DNA from: Parvivirga hydrogeniphila
GTDB lineage: Bacteria > Actinomycetota > Coriobacteriia > Anaerosomatales > Anaerosomataceae
Direction of reading: 5' to 3'
Length of the DNA: 64,000 nucleotides
Assembly: GCF_023371205.1 (NCBI RefSeq)
Contig: NZ_JAMCCO010000002.1
Location: 121,001-185,000, forward strand
Below the pieces are notes generated by a model. That model ran no database searches. It was not told the origin of the DNA and worked only from the letters and a program-made list of their open reading frames with translations. Below, in pieces: positions 15,489 to 24,602 of the stretch. Both the position numbers and the translations under genes were made by a program. Position 1 is the stretch's first letter. Every line of letters starts with the position of its first letter.

Positions 15489-18400
15489 CTACGCGGACGG
15501 GACGATCGGACGGTTGATCCTCGTGAGCAGCTCCTCTGCGCTCGCAGAGAGCACCCACTGCTTGAATGCCCCGAACTCCGCCACGGCCTGCCTGCCTTCC
15601 GCGTAGCGGACGGAGCGTTCGAGATCGACCTTCACGCCGCCCACGTCGATAAGCTCGATGCGGCGGTAGGTCGCGATGCCGCTCGTTCGAACGAGCCCGA
15701 GTTCGCGGAAGACCGCAAGGCCCGCAGACACGCCTGACTCGTCCAGCCGCGAGGTCGGCCGCTTGCGCCTCGCCGCCTCCGCAAGCTCGGCGTTCGTGGC
15801 CTCGATGCCGTCCTCCCCCGCGTCGCGCGCGCGGTCGCGAAGCGCTAGATAGAGCGCGGCCAAGTCGTCCCGCTCTGGCGCGAGCGAGGCGACGATGGCC
15901 TCGTTGATGCGCGCGTCGCGTTCGCAGAACAGCAGGTGGACGGCCGCCGGAGCGCCGTCCCGGCCCGCCCGGCCGCACAGCTGGTTGAACTCGACGGCCG
16001 AGAAGGGCATGTGGTAGAGGACGACACGCCTGACGTCGGGCACGTTCACCCCCTCGCCGAAGGCGCTCGTCGCCACGACGGCCCGCACCGACCCGTCGCG
16101 GAACGCCTCTTCCACCGCGTGGCGCATAGACCGCCCGAGCCCGCCGTGGTAGAACGCGACCGCATCGCGGACCCGTGGCGCGGCGCGGCGCAGATGCTGG
16201 GCGAGCCTGACGGCCTCCTCCCGGCTGTTGACGTACACGACGCTCTTCTCGCCGTCTGCGAGAAGCGACGCGAGCGCCGTGCGCTTGTCCGGCACGCCGC
16301 GGCGGTCTTCCAGCGTGAGGTTCTCGCGCACCGTCGGGTCGAGCACGCGCCGCGTCACGCCGAGCGCCTGCTCGATCGCGGCCGCTGCCCCATCGTCGGC
16401 GGTGGCCGTCGTCGCGAGCACGTCGCGTACGCCCGCGGCCTCGAACGCGGCCGACAGCTGCGCGTAGGCAGGCCGGTGCCCGCGCCGCGCGGCGCCCACG
16501 TGGTGCGCCTCGTCGACGACCGCGAACCGCACGCGCTTGGTCGCGCCGAACCGCTCCGCGTGCCGCTCGAAGAACTCGGGCGTGGTGAGCACGACGTCGA
16601 CGGAGCCGTCCGCAAGCGCCCCGAACACCCCGTCGCGCTCCGCAGGGCCCGACTCGCCCGTGAGGACAGCCGCGGTGCAGCCAGCGCGCGCAAGCGTGCT
16701 CGCGAGGTGGTACGCCTGGTCCGCGACGAGCGACCGCAGCGGGTAGATGAAGACCGACGCTTCGCTCCGCTCCACCGCCCGTCTCGCAGCGTGCGCGAAG
16801 AACACGAGCGACTTTCCCCGCCCCGTCGCCATGACGAGCAGCGTCCGCTCGTTGCGCTCCAGGGCCGCCAACGCTTCTCGCTGCGCCTCGTGCAGCACGA
16901 TGCCGGGCGCGATCGCCTCGATGACGCCGTCGAGCAGCTCCTCGCCGGAACGCTCCTTGAGGCGAGCGCGCGCGGCGGCCGCTTCGTCGCCTGCCTGCGC
17001 CTGCTGCTCGTCGTCGTCCGCTCGCCGGACGAGCACGTTCACGCCGAACGCACCGCGCGTTGCATCGCCGGTGACCTCGCTGACGACGACCTCGTAGACC
17101 GCGCCTGCGTCGATGTGCGGCGCGAGCGCCGCGGCGAGACGCCGGTTGAAGTAGCCGACGTGCGTCCCGCTCGGGTCGTGCAGCGCGCAGGCGGACCCGT
17201 CGTGAGGATTGTCCGGCTCGCGCACGATGCGAAGCGGGGTGCCGGGAACGAGACGCGCCACGGCTTCCTGGCGGCCCTCGAACGTGACGCCGACGAGCTT
17301 CGTATGGAACGCGGGCTCCTCGGCGATGGTCGCGTACTCGGCCCTGTCCAGCGACGCGTCCGCCCCCTCGAACAGCGCATCCACGAGCTCGCGAGCCGGC
17401 GACTCCGGCGATGGCGCGTGCGCGTGCACGCCCCTGACGACGAGGCGCACGCGGTCGCGTCCACGCCACGACGAGCGCTCGATCTCCGCGACGACGTCGG
17501 CTGCGGCCTCGTGCGCCATGAGCGCGTCCGGGTCGGGGCAGCGGAACATCACCGCGTCGGCGCGTGCGACGCCGTCGTGGACGTCCATCATCAGGTGTTG
17601 ACCCATCGAGCCCGCCAGCCGGCACCTGTCGAGGAAGACGCCCGGGAGCGCGAAGACGGGCCGCGGGTTCCCGAACCCGAAGGGCTCGAGCATCGTGATC
17701 TCCGCCGCCGCCTCCAGGCCGACGTCGGAGAGGCGGGCCACGGCATCCACGAGCGCCACGCGCGGCCCGAGGCGCGCGACGTCGTCTGCGAGAGCCTGCG
17801 AGATGGCCGCTCGGAAGTCGTCGATCCTATCGGCAGGCAGCGCGAAGCCCACGGCCGCCTCGTGGCCGCCGAACCGCGTGAGCAGCCCGCCCGTGCGCGC
17901 GAGCGCGCCGTAGAGGTCGACGCCTGGCACCGAGCGGCCCGAGCCCTGCGCTTCGTCGCCTTCGATGCACAGGACGAGAGCCGGAAGCCCGAAGCGCTCG
18001 GCCAGACGCGACGCCACGATGCCGCGCACGCCTTCGTGCCAGTCCTCGCCGGCCACCACGATCGCGGGAGGGGTCGGCCCGCCGAGCGCCTCGAGCCGCG
18101 CGAGCGCTGCCTCGAAGACGTCGGCCTCCACCGACTGGCGCACCCGGTTGTGCTCGTCGAGCGCGCGCGCGAGCTCTTCGGCCTCGGTCTCGTCGCTCGT
18201 CATGAGGAGCCGAAGGGCGAGCGCGGGGTCCGCCATGCGCCCTGCCGCGTTCAGCCGCGGTGCAAGCCCGAACGCCACGCGCTCGGCTGTGATCTCGCTC
18301 ATCTCGATGCCTGCCACGGCCGCGAGCGCGCGGATGCCCGGACGTGGCGCACGGCGAAGCGCCGCGAGCCCGTCTGCCACGAGCGCCCGGTTCGGCCCCG

Positions 18401-19112
18401 TGAGCGGCACGACGTCGGCGACGGTCCCTATCGCGGCGAGGTCGGCGAAGCGCGCCCACGCGTCCGTCTCGCCCAGCAGCTCCCCCACCGCGCGCGCGAG
18501 TGCGAGCGCGACGCCCGCGCCCGAGAGCTCGGGGCCGCCGTCTGCGAGCTTCGGGTCGGCGACCGGGACGCCCTCGGGCACCAGGTCGCCGGGTTCGTGA
18601 TGGTCGGTGACGACCGCGTCGACGCCGCGCGCTCTCAGCGTGCGGACCTGCTCGGCAGCAGAGATCCCGCAGTCCACCGTCACCACGAGGTCCGGCCGCT
18701 CGGCAAGCACGCGCTCCAAAGCGGCATCCGTCAGACCGTAGCCCTCCCGGAACCGGTGCGGGACGATGGGCGTCGCGTTCCCGCCGAGGTCCCGGAGCGC
18801 GAGGGCGAGCAGCGCCGCCGCCGACACGCCGTCCAGGTCGAAGTCCCCGAACACCACGACGTGCTCGCCGCGCCGAAGCGCACGCGCCACGCGCTCCGCG
18901 GCCTCGGCGAGCCCCGGGACTGCGGTCTTTTCAGGCCAGTCGCGAGCGAGCGACGGCGCCAGGAAGCGCCGCGCCTCGGCCTCGCTCGCCACCCCGCGGG
19001 CGACGAGAACAGACGCCGTCAGCCGCGAGACGCCGAGCGCCTCCGCGAGCCGCGCCGCTTCCGCCGCATCCATTGCGCGACGCAGGCGCCATCCGCTTGC
19101 TGTGCTCACCAT
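15489..19112 (-). CDS. recJ: RecJ exonuclease fused to HIRAN and RecQ-like helicase
   Basis: 1207 residues, about twice a normal RecJ. Residues 1-570 are RecJ: VFGDFDLDG (about 88), VTVDCGIS, TDHHEP (DHH motif, about 168), LNAAGRM, and DHHA1 GGHEAAVGF. Residues about 600-700 match a HIRAN domain (FHTKLVGV start, DNPHDGSA, VGYFNRRLA). From about 720 to the end is a superfamily 2 helicase: ATGRGKS (Walker A), VVDEAHH, TTATA, and QLCGRAGRDG (motif VI), then a winged-helix-like tail. RecJ degrades single strands 5' to 3', RecQ-type helicases supply those strands, and HIRAN binds DNA ends or stalled forks, so one chain could do end resection. No frameshift is seen between the parts. Confidence 0.93.
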   Translation of the reverse strand: MVSTASGWRLRRAMDAAEAARLAEALGVSRLTASVLVARGVASEAEARRFLAPSLARDWPEKTAVPGLAEAAERVARALRRGEHVVVFGDFDLDGVSAAALLALALRDLGGNATPIVPHRFREGYGLTDAALERVLAERPDLVVTVDCGISAAEQVRTLRARGVDAVVTDHHEPGDLVPEGVPVADPKLADGGPELSGAGVALALARAVGELLGETDAWARFADLAAIGTVADVVPLTGPNRALVADGLAALRRAPRPGIRALAAVAGIEMSEITAERVAFGLAPRLNAAGRMADPALALRLLMTSDETEAEELARALDEHNRVRQSVEADVFEAALARLEALGGPTPPAIVVAGEDWHEGVRGIVASRLAERFGLPALVLCIEGDEAQGSGRSVPGVDLYGALARTGGLLTRFGGHEAAVGFALPADRIDDFRAAISQALADDVARLGPRVALVDAVARLSDVGLEAAAEITMLEPFGFGNPRPVFALPGVFLDRCRLAGSMGQHLMMDVHDGVARADAVMFRCPDPDALMAHEAAADVVAEIERSSWRGRDRVRLVVRGVHAHAPSPESPARELVDALFEGADASLDRAEYATIAEEPAFHTKLVGVTFEGRQEAVARLVPGTPLRIVREPDNPHDGSACALHDPSGTHVGYFNRRLAAALAPHIDAGAVYEVVVSEVTGDATRGAFGVNVLVRRADDDEQQAQAGDEAAAARARLKERSGEELLDGVIEAIAPGIVLHEAQREALAALERNERTLLVMATGRGKSLVFFAHAARRAVERSEASVFIYPLRSLVADQAYHLASTLARAGCTAAVLTGESGPAERDGVFGALADGSVDVVLTTPEFFERHAERFGATKRVRFAVVDEAHHVGAARRGHRPAYAQLSAAFEAAGVRDVLATTATADDGAAAAIEQALGVTRRVLDPTVRENLTLEDRRGVPDKRTALASLLADGEKSVVYVNSREEAVRLAQHLRRAAPRVRDAVAFYHGGLGRSMRHAVEEAFRDGSVRAVVATSAFGEGVNVPDVRRVVLYHMPFSAVEFNQLCGRAGRDGAPAAVHLLFCERDARINEAIVASLAPERDDLAALYLALRDRARDAGEDGIEATNAELAEAARRKRPTSRLDESGVSAGLAVFRELGLVRTSGIATYRRIELIDVGGVKVDLERSVRYAEGRQAVAEFGAFKQWVLSASAEELLTRINRPIVPSA

Positions 19113-19129
19113 GCGTGCATCCTAACGCA

Positions 19130-19161
19130 CAGGGCCGACACGCTGCCGCGCATCGGCCCTG
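19130..19161. terminator. Inverted repeat between secF and recJ
   Basis: CAGGGCCGA and TCGGCCCTG form a perfect 9-bp stem with a 14-nt loop. It sits in the 71-bp gap after secF on the minus strand. No T-run follows, so it is a weak or factor-dependent terminator, or an mRNA stabiliser. Confidence 0.4.
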
Positions 19162-19183
19162 GGATCGTGTGCGCGCACGCGCC

Positions 19184-20113
19184 TTAGGAGGCCTTCTTCG
19201 CCGCCTTCTGCGCCTGCTTCTTGCGGAGCGCCTGGTACCGCGGCTCCGATTCCTTCCATATCGCATAGATGTTGCTTGCGACGCCCACTGACGAGTACGC
19301 ACCGGAGATCATGCCGACGAGGAGCGCGAATGCGAAGTCCTTGAGCGTCTCGCCGCCGAAGAAGAACAGCGCCGTCACCGGGATGATCGACGTCAGGCTC
19401 GTGTTCACCCAGCGCGCAAGCACCTGGTTGATAGAGTCGTTCGCGGCCTCCGTGAACGTCTGCTTCGTAAGCGTCCGCGTGTTCTCCCGGATGCGGTGGA
19501 ACACGACGATCGTGTCGTACAGAGAGTATCCGAGGATGGTGAGCAGCGCAGCGATCGTGTTCGGCGTCACCTCGCGACCGGACACGGCATAGATGCCGAG
19601 CACGATGAGCGCGTCGTGCACGAGCGCGAGCACCGCGGTGACCGACATCTTGTACTCGAACCGCACGGAGATGTACAGCAGGATCGCAAGGATCGAGATC
19701 GTGAGCGCCGTGAGCGCTGAACGGGTGACGCTCCTGCCCCACCCTGGGCCGATGGTGGTCACCGTGACGTCCTGCTTCGGGAGACTGAGCTCGTCTACCA
19801 CCTTCAAGAACGCCTCTTCGGCCTTTTGCGAATCGGACTCGGCGGTGCGCACGAGCCACGACCCGTCTTGCGTCGTCTGAATCGTCGCGTTGCGCGCGTC
19901 CGGGACGCCGGCCTTCTGAAGCGCCGTGCGCACCTGCTCCGCGGTGACGCCCGGCTTCGTCTTGAGCGTCATGACCGTGCCGCCCTGGAACTCGATGCCG
20001 AAGACGAGCCCTTTGAAGATGAGCGCGGCGATGCTCACCGCGATCAGGACACCGGATATCGCGAAGAAGATGTTCTTCTTGCCGAGGAAGTCGATGTAGA
20101 TGCGCCTAGACAT
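19184..20113 (-). CDS. secF: Protein translocase subunit SecF
   Basis: 309 residues. One N-terminal membrane helix (about 14-34), a periplasmic-type P1 domain opening with GIEFQGGT, then five C-terminal helices (from about 130 to 285), with DALIVLGIY and YSLYDTIVVFHRIREN as SecF marks and a Lys/Ala-rich cytoplasmic tail. With SecD it uses the proton gradient to help late steps of Sec export. Its start overlaps the secD stop by 8 nt, so translation is coupled. The heavy secretion load seen in this window (giant cytochrome, surface protease) would use this route. Confidence 0.97.
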   Translation of the reverse strand: MSRRIYIDFLGKKNIFFAISGVLIAVSIAALIFKGLVFGIEFQGGTVMTLKTKPGVTAEQVRTALQKAGVPDARNATIQTTQDGSWLVRTAESDSQKAEEAFLKVVDELSLPKQDVTVTTIGPGWGRSVTRSALTALTISILAILLYISVRFEYKMSVTAVLALVHDALIVLGIYAVSGREVTPNTIAALLTILGYSLYDTIVVFHRIRENTRTLTKQTFTEAANDSINQVLARWVNTSLTSIIPVTALFFFGGETLKDFAFALLVGMISGAYSSVGVASNIYAIWKESEPRYQALRKKQAQKAAKKAS

Positions 20114-21410
20114 CCTGGCCTCCCTTCACGCCGAAGAGGGCGGGCGCTTTGTGCACCACCGACTCGGCCAGGAGCATCACAGCGCTCCGCGTGAACAGGA
20201 AGGCCACGAACAGGTCGCAGACGATGCCGAGCGCGAGCGTGAGAGCGAAGCCCTTCACCGGACCGATCGCGAAGATGAAGATCGCGATGGCGCTCACGAG
20301 CGTCACGAGGTCGGCGTTCAGGCTCGTGATGAGCGCGTGCCGCGTGCCGGACTTGGCGGCGCTGCGGAACGTCTTGCCCATCCGCACCTCTTCCTTGAAG
20401 CGCTCGAAGATGAGGATCGACGAGTCAGCGGCGAGGCCGACGGTGAGGACGAGACCGGCCACGCCAGGCAGCGACAGCGAGTACGCACCCGCGCGCGAAA
20501 GGAGCGCGATGATGCCGAACAGCAACGACAGGTACGACGCCAGCGAGAACCACGACAGCAGGCCGAACCCTCGGTAGTACACGAGCATGAACAGCGCGAC
20601 GAGCCCGAAGCCGGCAAGGCCCGCAAGCAGGCCCTGCTTGAGTGATTCCTGGCCGAGCGTCGGACCCACGATCTGCGTGGAGGAAGGCGTGAGCTTCACC
20701 GGCAGCGCGCCCGCCTGCAGCACCGCCGCGAGACGCTTGGCCTCCTCGGCGGTGAAGGTGCCGGAGATCATCGTCTTGCCATCGGTGATCGGCTGGCGGA
20801 TGGTCGCCACCGACTGCACGACGCCGTCGAGGGTGATCACGATGGCCTGCCCCACGTTGGCCGTCGTGTACTTCGCCCACGCGTCCGCGCCCTGCTTGTC
20901 GAAGTCGAGGGAGACGGCCGGACGGTTGCTCTGGTCCACCGTGACGCCGGCGGACTTCACGTTCGCACCCGTGACGATGATCGCGCTTTCCGGGTACGCG
21001 CCTTCCGGCAGCACCGCGCCGTACTCGAGCGCCACGTCCGTCGCGGTGATGCTCCGGGCGTCCACGAAGTCGAGCCGGCCGGTCGACCCGAGCGTCTTGA
21101 GCGCTTCGCGCGAGTCCTTGATGCCGGGGATCTGGACGAGCAGCGCGTCGGCACCGGAGCGCTGCACGCTGGCCTCGCTCACACCGAGCGCGTTCACGCG
21201 CTCCGTGAGGATGGTCTCCGCCCGGTTCATCATATCTTCGGTGAGCGGCTGGCCCGGTGCGGGCTCAGCGGTGAGGATCACCGACAGGCCGCCTCTCAGG
21301 TCGAGCCCTTGCGAGATCTTCTTGTCGAGCGGCCAGAAGGCCCACCACGACAGCGCTACGAGCACCAGGACGATGCCGAGCGCAAGGACGTTCTTCGACT
21401 TGTCGTCCAT
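20106..21410 (-). CDS. secD: Protein translocase subunit SecD
   Basis: 434 residues, the compact Gram-positive form. N-terminal helix (about 8-26), the DLRGGLSV motif near residue 37, a large extracytoplasmic P1 region (about 40-235), then five helices ending near 415. GLAADSSILIFERFKEE and the LGIVCDLFVAFLFTRS helix are typical. Works with SecF and YajC. It sits in the usual yajC-secD-secF order, 34 bp after yajC. Confidence 0.97.
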   Translation of the reverse strand: MDDKSKNVLALGIVLVLVALSWWAFWPLDKKISQGLDLRGGLSVILTAEPAPGQPLTEDMMNRAETILTERVNALGVSEASVQRSGADALLVQIPGIKDSREALKTLGSTGRLDFVDARSITATDVALEYGAVLPEGAYPESAIIVTGANVKSAGVTVDQSNRPAVSLDFDKQGADAWAKYTTANVGQAIVITLDGVVQSVATIRQPITDGKTMISGTFTAEEAKRLAAVLQAGALPVKLTPSSTQIVGPTLGQESLKQGLLAGLAGFGLVALFMLVYYRGFGLLSWFSLASYLSLLFGIIALLSRAGAYSLSLPGVAGLVLTVGLAADSSILIFERFKEEVRMGKTFRSAAKSGTRHALITSLNADLVTLVSAIAIFIFAIGPVKGFALTLALGIVCDLFVAFLFTRSAVMLLAESVVHKAPALFGVKGGQDV

Positions 21411-21444
21411 CCCGTCTCCAGTCTTTCCGTGTCGTTGCTGCCGG

Positions 21445-21714
21445 CTATTCGCCGCTTTCCACCTTGCGCGCGATCGCAGAGCGCGCGTAGGTGACGACGA
21501 CCCCCTCGGCGACCTTCAGGTCGACGGTGTCGTCTGCGAGCGCCACGATCGTGCCGTACAGCCCGCCGATCGTGACCACGCGGTCCCCGACGGCGAGCGA
21601 CGCCATCAGCTGCTGCTGCTCCTTCTGACGCTTGACCTGCGGGCGGATGAGCAGGAAGTAGAACGCCACCACGAGCAACACGAGCGAGAGAAGCTGTCCG
21701 TACTGCTGGTTCAT
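21445..21714 (-). CDS. yajC: Preprotein translocase subunit YajC
   Basis: 89 residues. N-terminal hydrophobic helix (about 8-25) with the family motif FYFLLIRPQ, a basic stretch (KRQKEQQQL), then a small beta domain with AVGDRVVTIGGLYG and a C-terminal Glu-rich end. Accessory subunit of the SecDF complex in the cell membrane. Start ATG with an AGGAGG-type site upstream. Confidence 0.95.
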   Translation of the reverse strand: MNQQYGQLLSLVLLVVAFYFLLIRPQVKRQKEQQQLMASLAVGDRVVTIGGLYGTIVALADDTVDLKVAEGVVVTYARSAIARKVESGE

Positions 21715-21805
21715 CGCAGACCTCCTCGGTCAGAAGCGCAACGGAGCCGTGCCGATGCACGGCCACACATCATACCACCCGCGCGGGCTCAGCACTGCGC
21801 CATCA

Positions 21806-22930
21806 TCAGTAGTCGTTTGCGCCAGGGCTTTCCATCCACGCGCGCACGAACGCCGCGTACTCGCCAGCGACGATCGCCTCCCGCGCGCGGCGAACCAGGT
21901 CGAGCACGAAGTGCAGGTTGTGCGTCGTGAGCAAGATGGCGCCGAGCATCTCTTTCACGTTCACGAGGTGCCGGAGGTATGCGCGCGAATACGACCGGCA
22001 GACCGGGCACGAGCACGCAGGATCGAGCGGACCGAAGTCCCGCGCGAATCTGGCGTTGCGCAGATTGAGGCGCCCTTCCGACGAGAACGCCGTGCCCAGA
22101 CGCGCCGTGCGCGTCGGCAGCACGCAGTCGAACATGTCCACGCCGAGCGCGATCGCCTGCACGATGGTCGTCGGGTTGCCGACGCCCATGAGGTACCGCG
22201 GCCTGTCCGCCGGCAGAAGCGCACCGACCTCGGCCAGCGACTCCAACATGAGCTCGTGCGGCTCGCCCACCGAGTAGCCACCGATGCCGTAGCCGGGAAA
22301 CCCGATCTCCCCCAGCCGCTCGATGCTCTCGCGCCGAAGGTGCTGGTAGAGTCCTCCTTGCACGATGCCGAAGAGAGCCTGGTCCTCTCGTGCGTGCGCC
22401 GCCCAACACCGCTTCGCCCACGCAGCCGACCGGCGCACCGCCTCGGCCACGAACGCCTCCTCGGCCGGGTACGGCGGGCACTGGTCGAGCTGCATGATGA
22501 TGTCGGCGCCGAGCTGCTCTTGGATGCGCACGTTGTCCTCAGGCGTCCAGCGGTGCCACGCGCCGTCGACGATGCTGCGGAAGATCACGCCATCGTCGTC
22601 GAGCTTGAGCGTGTCGGCGAGCGAGAAGATCTGGAAGCCGCCGGAGTCCGTCAGGATCGCGCGCTTCCAGTTCGTGAAGGCGTGCAGGCCGCCCGCCTCG
22701 GCCACCAGGTCCGCTCCCGGACGCAAGAACAGGTGATAGGCGTTGGCGAGCACCACCTGCACGCCGAGCGCCTCGAGCGACTCCGGCGTCATCCCCTTGA
22801 CGGTGGCGCGCGTGCCCACCGGCATGAACACCGGCGTCAGCACAGGTCCGTGCGCGGTGTGGAAGACCCCGGCGCGAGCACCGGTGGCGCCGTCTGCCGC
22901 CTGGACCTCGAATCTGTGCATCGTGGACAT
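21806..22930 (-). CDS. tgt: Queuine/preQ1 tRNA-guanine transglycosylase
   Basis: 374 residues from the chosen ATG. It swaps guanine-34 in GUN-anticodon tRNAs for preQ1. Seen: LANAYHLFLRPG, DSGGFQIFSL (base-binding Asp), QLDQCPPYP, GGYSVGEPHELM, YLMGVGNP, and the zinc site CSCPVCRSYSRAYLRHL near residue 305. Two upstream in-frame starts exist (22939, 22957), but none has a good Shine-Dalgarno. A TAGAAT box 7 nt before 22930 suggests a leaderless message starting at this ATG. QueA and QueH for the same pathway lie at 24.6-27 kb. Confidence 0.95.
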   Translation of the reverse strand: MSTMHRFEVQAADGATGARAGVFHTAHGPVLTPVFMPVGTRATVKGMTPESLEALGVQVVLANAYHLFLRPGADLVAEAGGLHAFTNWKRAILTDSGGFQIFSLADTLKLDDDGVIFRSIVDGAWHRWTPEDNVRIQEQLGADIIMQLDQCPPYPAEEAFVAEAVRRSAAWAKRCWAAHAREDQALFGIVQGGLYQHLRRESIERLGEIGFPGYGIGGYSVGEPHELMLESLAEVGALLPADRPRYLMGVGNPTTIVQAIALGVDMFDCVLPTRTARLGTAFSSEGRLNLRNARFARDFGPLDPACSCPVCRSYSRAYLRHLVNVKEMLGAILLTTHNLHFVLDLVRRAREAIVAGEYAAFVRAWMESPGANDY

Positions 22931-22937
22931 GCCGGCC

Positions 22938-22943
22938 ATTCTA
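22938..22943 (-). promoter_or_regulatory. -10-like box of a possible leaderless tgt transcript
   Basis: TAGAAT (5/6 match) ends 7 nt before the ATG at 22930, so the start codon would be at +1. No good -35 was seen. The same arrangement occurs before queH and the PHP gene. Confidence 0.35.
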
Positions 22944-23016
22944 TCAGCACCCCGCACGCGGTATCCTTGGACGCGAACCGGCGAGCGCTTCAGGCCGTCT
23001 TACGCAAGGAGAGGCA

Positions 23017-23568
23017 GTGGATCGCACCGGCGTCACCGGCGATAGCGAGCTTGTCGCTCAGGCCCAGGCCGGCGACGAGCGCGCGTTCGAAGCGCTCGTG
23101 CGCGCGCACATCGACGCCGTGTACGGCCACGCGCTCAGATTCTTCGGCGACCCGACGGCCGCAGAAGACGCGACGCAAGAGGTGTTCATCAAGGTGTTCC
23201 GCTCGCTCGGATCGTTCGATGGCCGCTCGGCCTTCTCGACGTGGCTGTTCCGCGTCACCCGCAACGTGTGCCTCGACATGGCGCGGGCCCGCACGCACGT
23301 CCCGGTCCCAACGGACCTCTCGGACTTCGACCCGCCGCGCACCGAGGACGCGTCCGATGCCGTCGCGCTCGGGCAGTCCGTCGAAGCAGCGGTCCGCACG
23401 CTCCCGCCGGAGGAACGGGAGGCGCTCGGCGCGATCGCGCTGTTCGACCTCTCGTACGAGCAGGCCGCAGAAGCGCTCGGCGTGCCCGTCGGAACGGTGA
23501 AGTCCCGCGTGTTCCGCGCGCGCAAGGCGCTCGCGGTGCTCCTGATGGAGAGCGAAGGAGGCGCGTGA
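23017..23568 (+). CDS. ECF-family RNA polymerase sigma factor
   Basis: 183 residues. Sigma-2 region about 15-85 (AQAGDERAFEALVRAHID, EDATQEVFIKVFRSL) and sigma-4 region about 115-170 (LPPEEREALGAIALFDLSYEQAAEALGV recognition helix area, VGTVKSRVFRARKAL). The linker lacks sigma-3, as in all ECF sigmas. GTG start with AAGGAG 7 nt upstream. Its TGA overlaps the ATG of the anti-sigma gene by one base (TGATG), the usual coupled pair. It probably activates its own promoter; no clear ECF-type box was identified. Confidence 0.93.
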   Translation: MDRTGVTGDSELVAQAQAGDERAFEALVRAHIDAVYGHALRFFGDPTAAEDATQEVFIKVFRSLGSFDGRSAFSTWLFRVTRNVCLDMARARTHVPVPTDLSDFDPPRTEDASDAVALGQSVEAAVRTLPPEEREALGAIALFDLSYEQAAEALGVPVGTVKSRVFRARKALAVLLMESEGGA

Positions 23569-24599
23569 TGGACTGCGAGCGCGCCATCGCGGTCTTGCTC
23601 GAAGCGGCAGACGGACCCGTCCCTGCCGAGGACCTCGCGCAAGCCGAGGCGCACTGCGACGCGTGCCCCGAGTGCGCGCGCGTCAAAGCCGGTCTCGCCA
23701 CGCTCGCCGCCGCGCCCAGGCCCGCCGCTCCGCCACAGCTCGCAGACGCCGTCCTCTCAGCCGTCCGCGACGAGCGCGAGCGGGCCGCCGAGCAGGCCCG
23801 AGCCCTCGAGGCCGCTGCGCGCGAGCTCCCCGCTCGGTCTTCCGAGCCCACCGGGATGCCCGCTCGCTCGCGGTGGCGCGGATGGGAGCGCCGGTTCGCC
23901 GGCTTCGCGGCAGCGGCCGCCATCGTCATCGTGGGGCTCGTGGCAGTCGGACTGTCGCTCCCGCACGTGGCGACCATGTCCGGCACGGCGGTCGTCGAAA
24001 GCGCCCAGGACCGCACCGCCCCGAAGTCCGCCGCGCCGCCGGGAGCCGAACCGACGGCCGAGAGCAACTACGGCGCTGCGCAGGCGTCGGCCGTGGCGAG
24101 CGCGCCCCCGTACGTGACGCTCGACGGGCTCGTGTTCCGGCTCGAGAGCGTCGAGCGCTCGATTCCCTCCGCGCTTGCGACCGCAGGCGTGATCGCAAGC
24201 GCCCTCGACGACCCTGAGAGCGACCCGGCGACGATGACGGCGCTTGCAGACCCTGCCGAACCCTCTGTCACGACCATCTGGCTTCAAGCTCCCGATGGCC
24301 GGGCCCTCCGATTCCGCCTCGTCACGCGCTCATACGCTGGCGATGCCTTCGCGCTGGAGAGCGGCACGCCCATCGCGCGCTTCGGTGAGTGGCCGACGCT
24401 GCCATCCCGGTTCGCGCCCCCTGCCTCGCCGGACGGATCGCCCACGTTCCGCTACTTCGGCTCCGACGATCGCGGTGTCCGCATCTACGTGCCTGCAGGG
24501 GCGCGCCCGCTGGACGGGTTCGCGGTCGCTCCGGGCACGACCGAAGACGATCCGGCGCGCGGCAACCCGAACTGGACCTGGTGGGTGCGCCTCGACTGA
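23568..24599 (+). CDS. Membrane-spanning anti-sigma factor with zinc finger
   Basis: 343 residues. The N-terminus holds an anti-sigma zinc motif, HCDACPEC (H-x3-C-x2-C, near residue 28). A Glu/Arg-rich helix follows, then one membrane helix at about 105-127 (FAAAAAIVIVGLVAVGLSL). The remaining about 215 residues would be outside the cell: a Pro/Ala linker, then a beta-rich domain with several Trp (WTWWVRLD at the end) that I do not recognise. The family holds its sigma factor inactive until an outside signal triggers release or cleavage. Rhomboid and HtpX proteases are encoded elsewhere in the window, but any link is guesswork. Confidence 0.88.
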   Translation: MDCERAIAVLLEAADGPVPAEDLAQAEAHCDACPECARVKAGLATLAAAPRPAAPPQLADAVLSAVRDERERAAEQARALEAAARELPARSSEPTGMPARSRWRGWERRFAGFAAAAAIVIVGLVAVGLSLPHVATMSGTAVVESAQDRTAPKSAAPPGAEPTAESNYGAAQASAVASAPPYVTLDGLVFRLESVERSIPSALATAGVIASALDDPESDPATMTALADPAEPSVTTIWLQAPDGRALRFRLVTRSYAGDAFALESGTPIARFGEWPTLPSRFAPPASPDGSPTFRYFGSDDRGVRIYVPAGARPLDGFAVAPGTTEDDPARGNPNWTWWVRLD

Positions 24600-24602
24600 C
24601 GC

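Noticed and set aside
15936..19187. 1083-residue plus-strand open frame opposite recJ
   Set aside because: Antisense shadow rich in Arg, His and Glu; all motifs are on the other strand.
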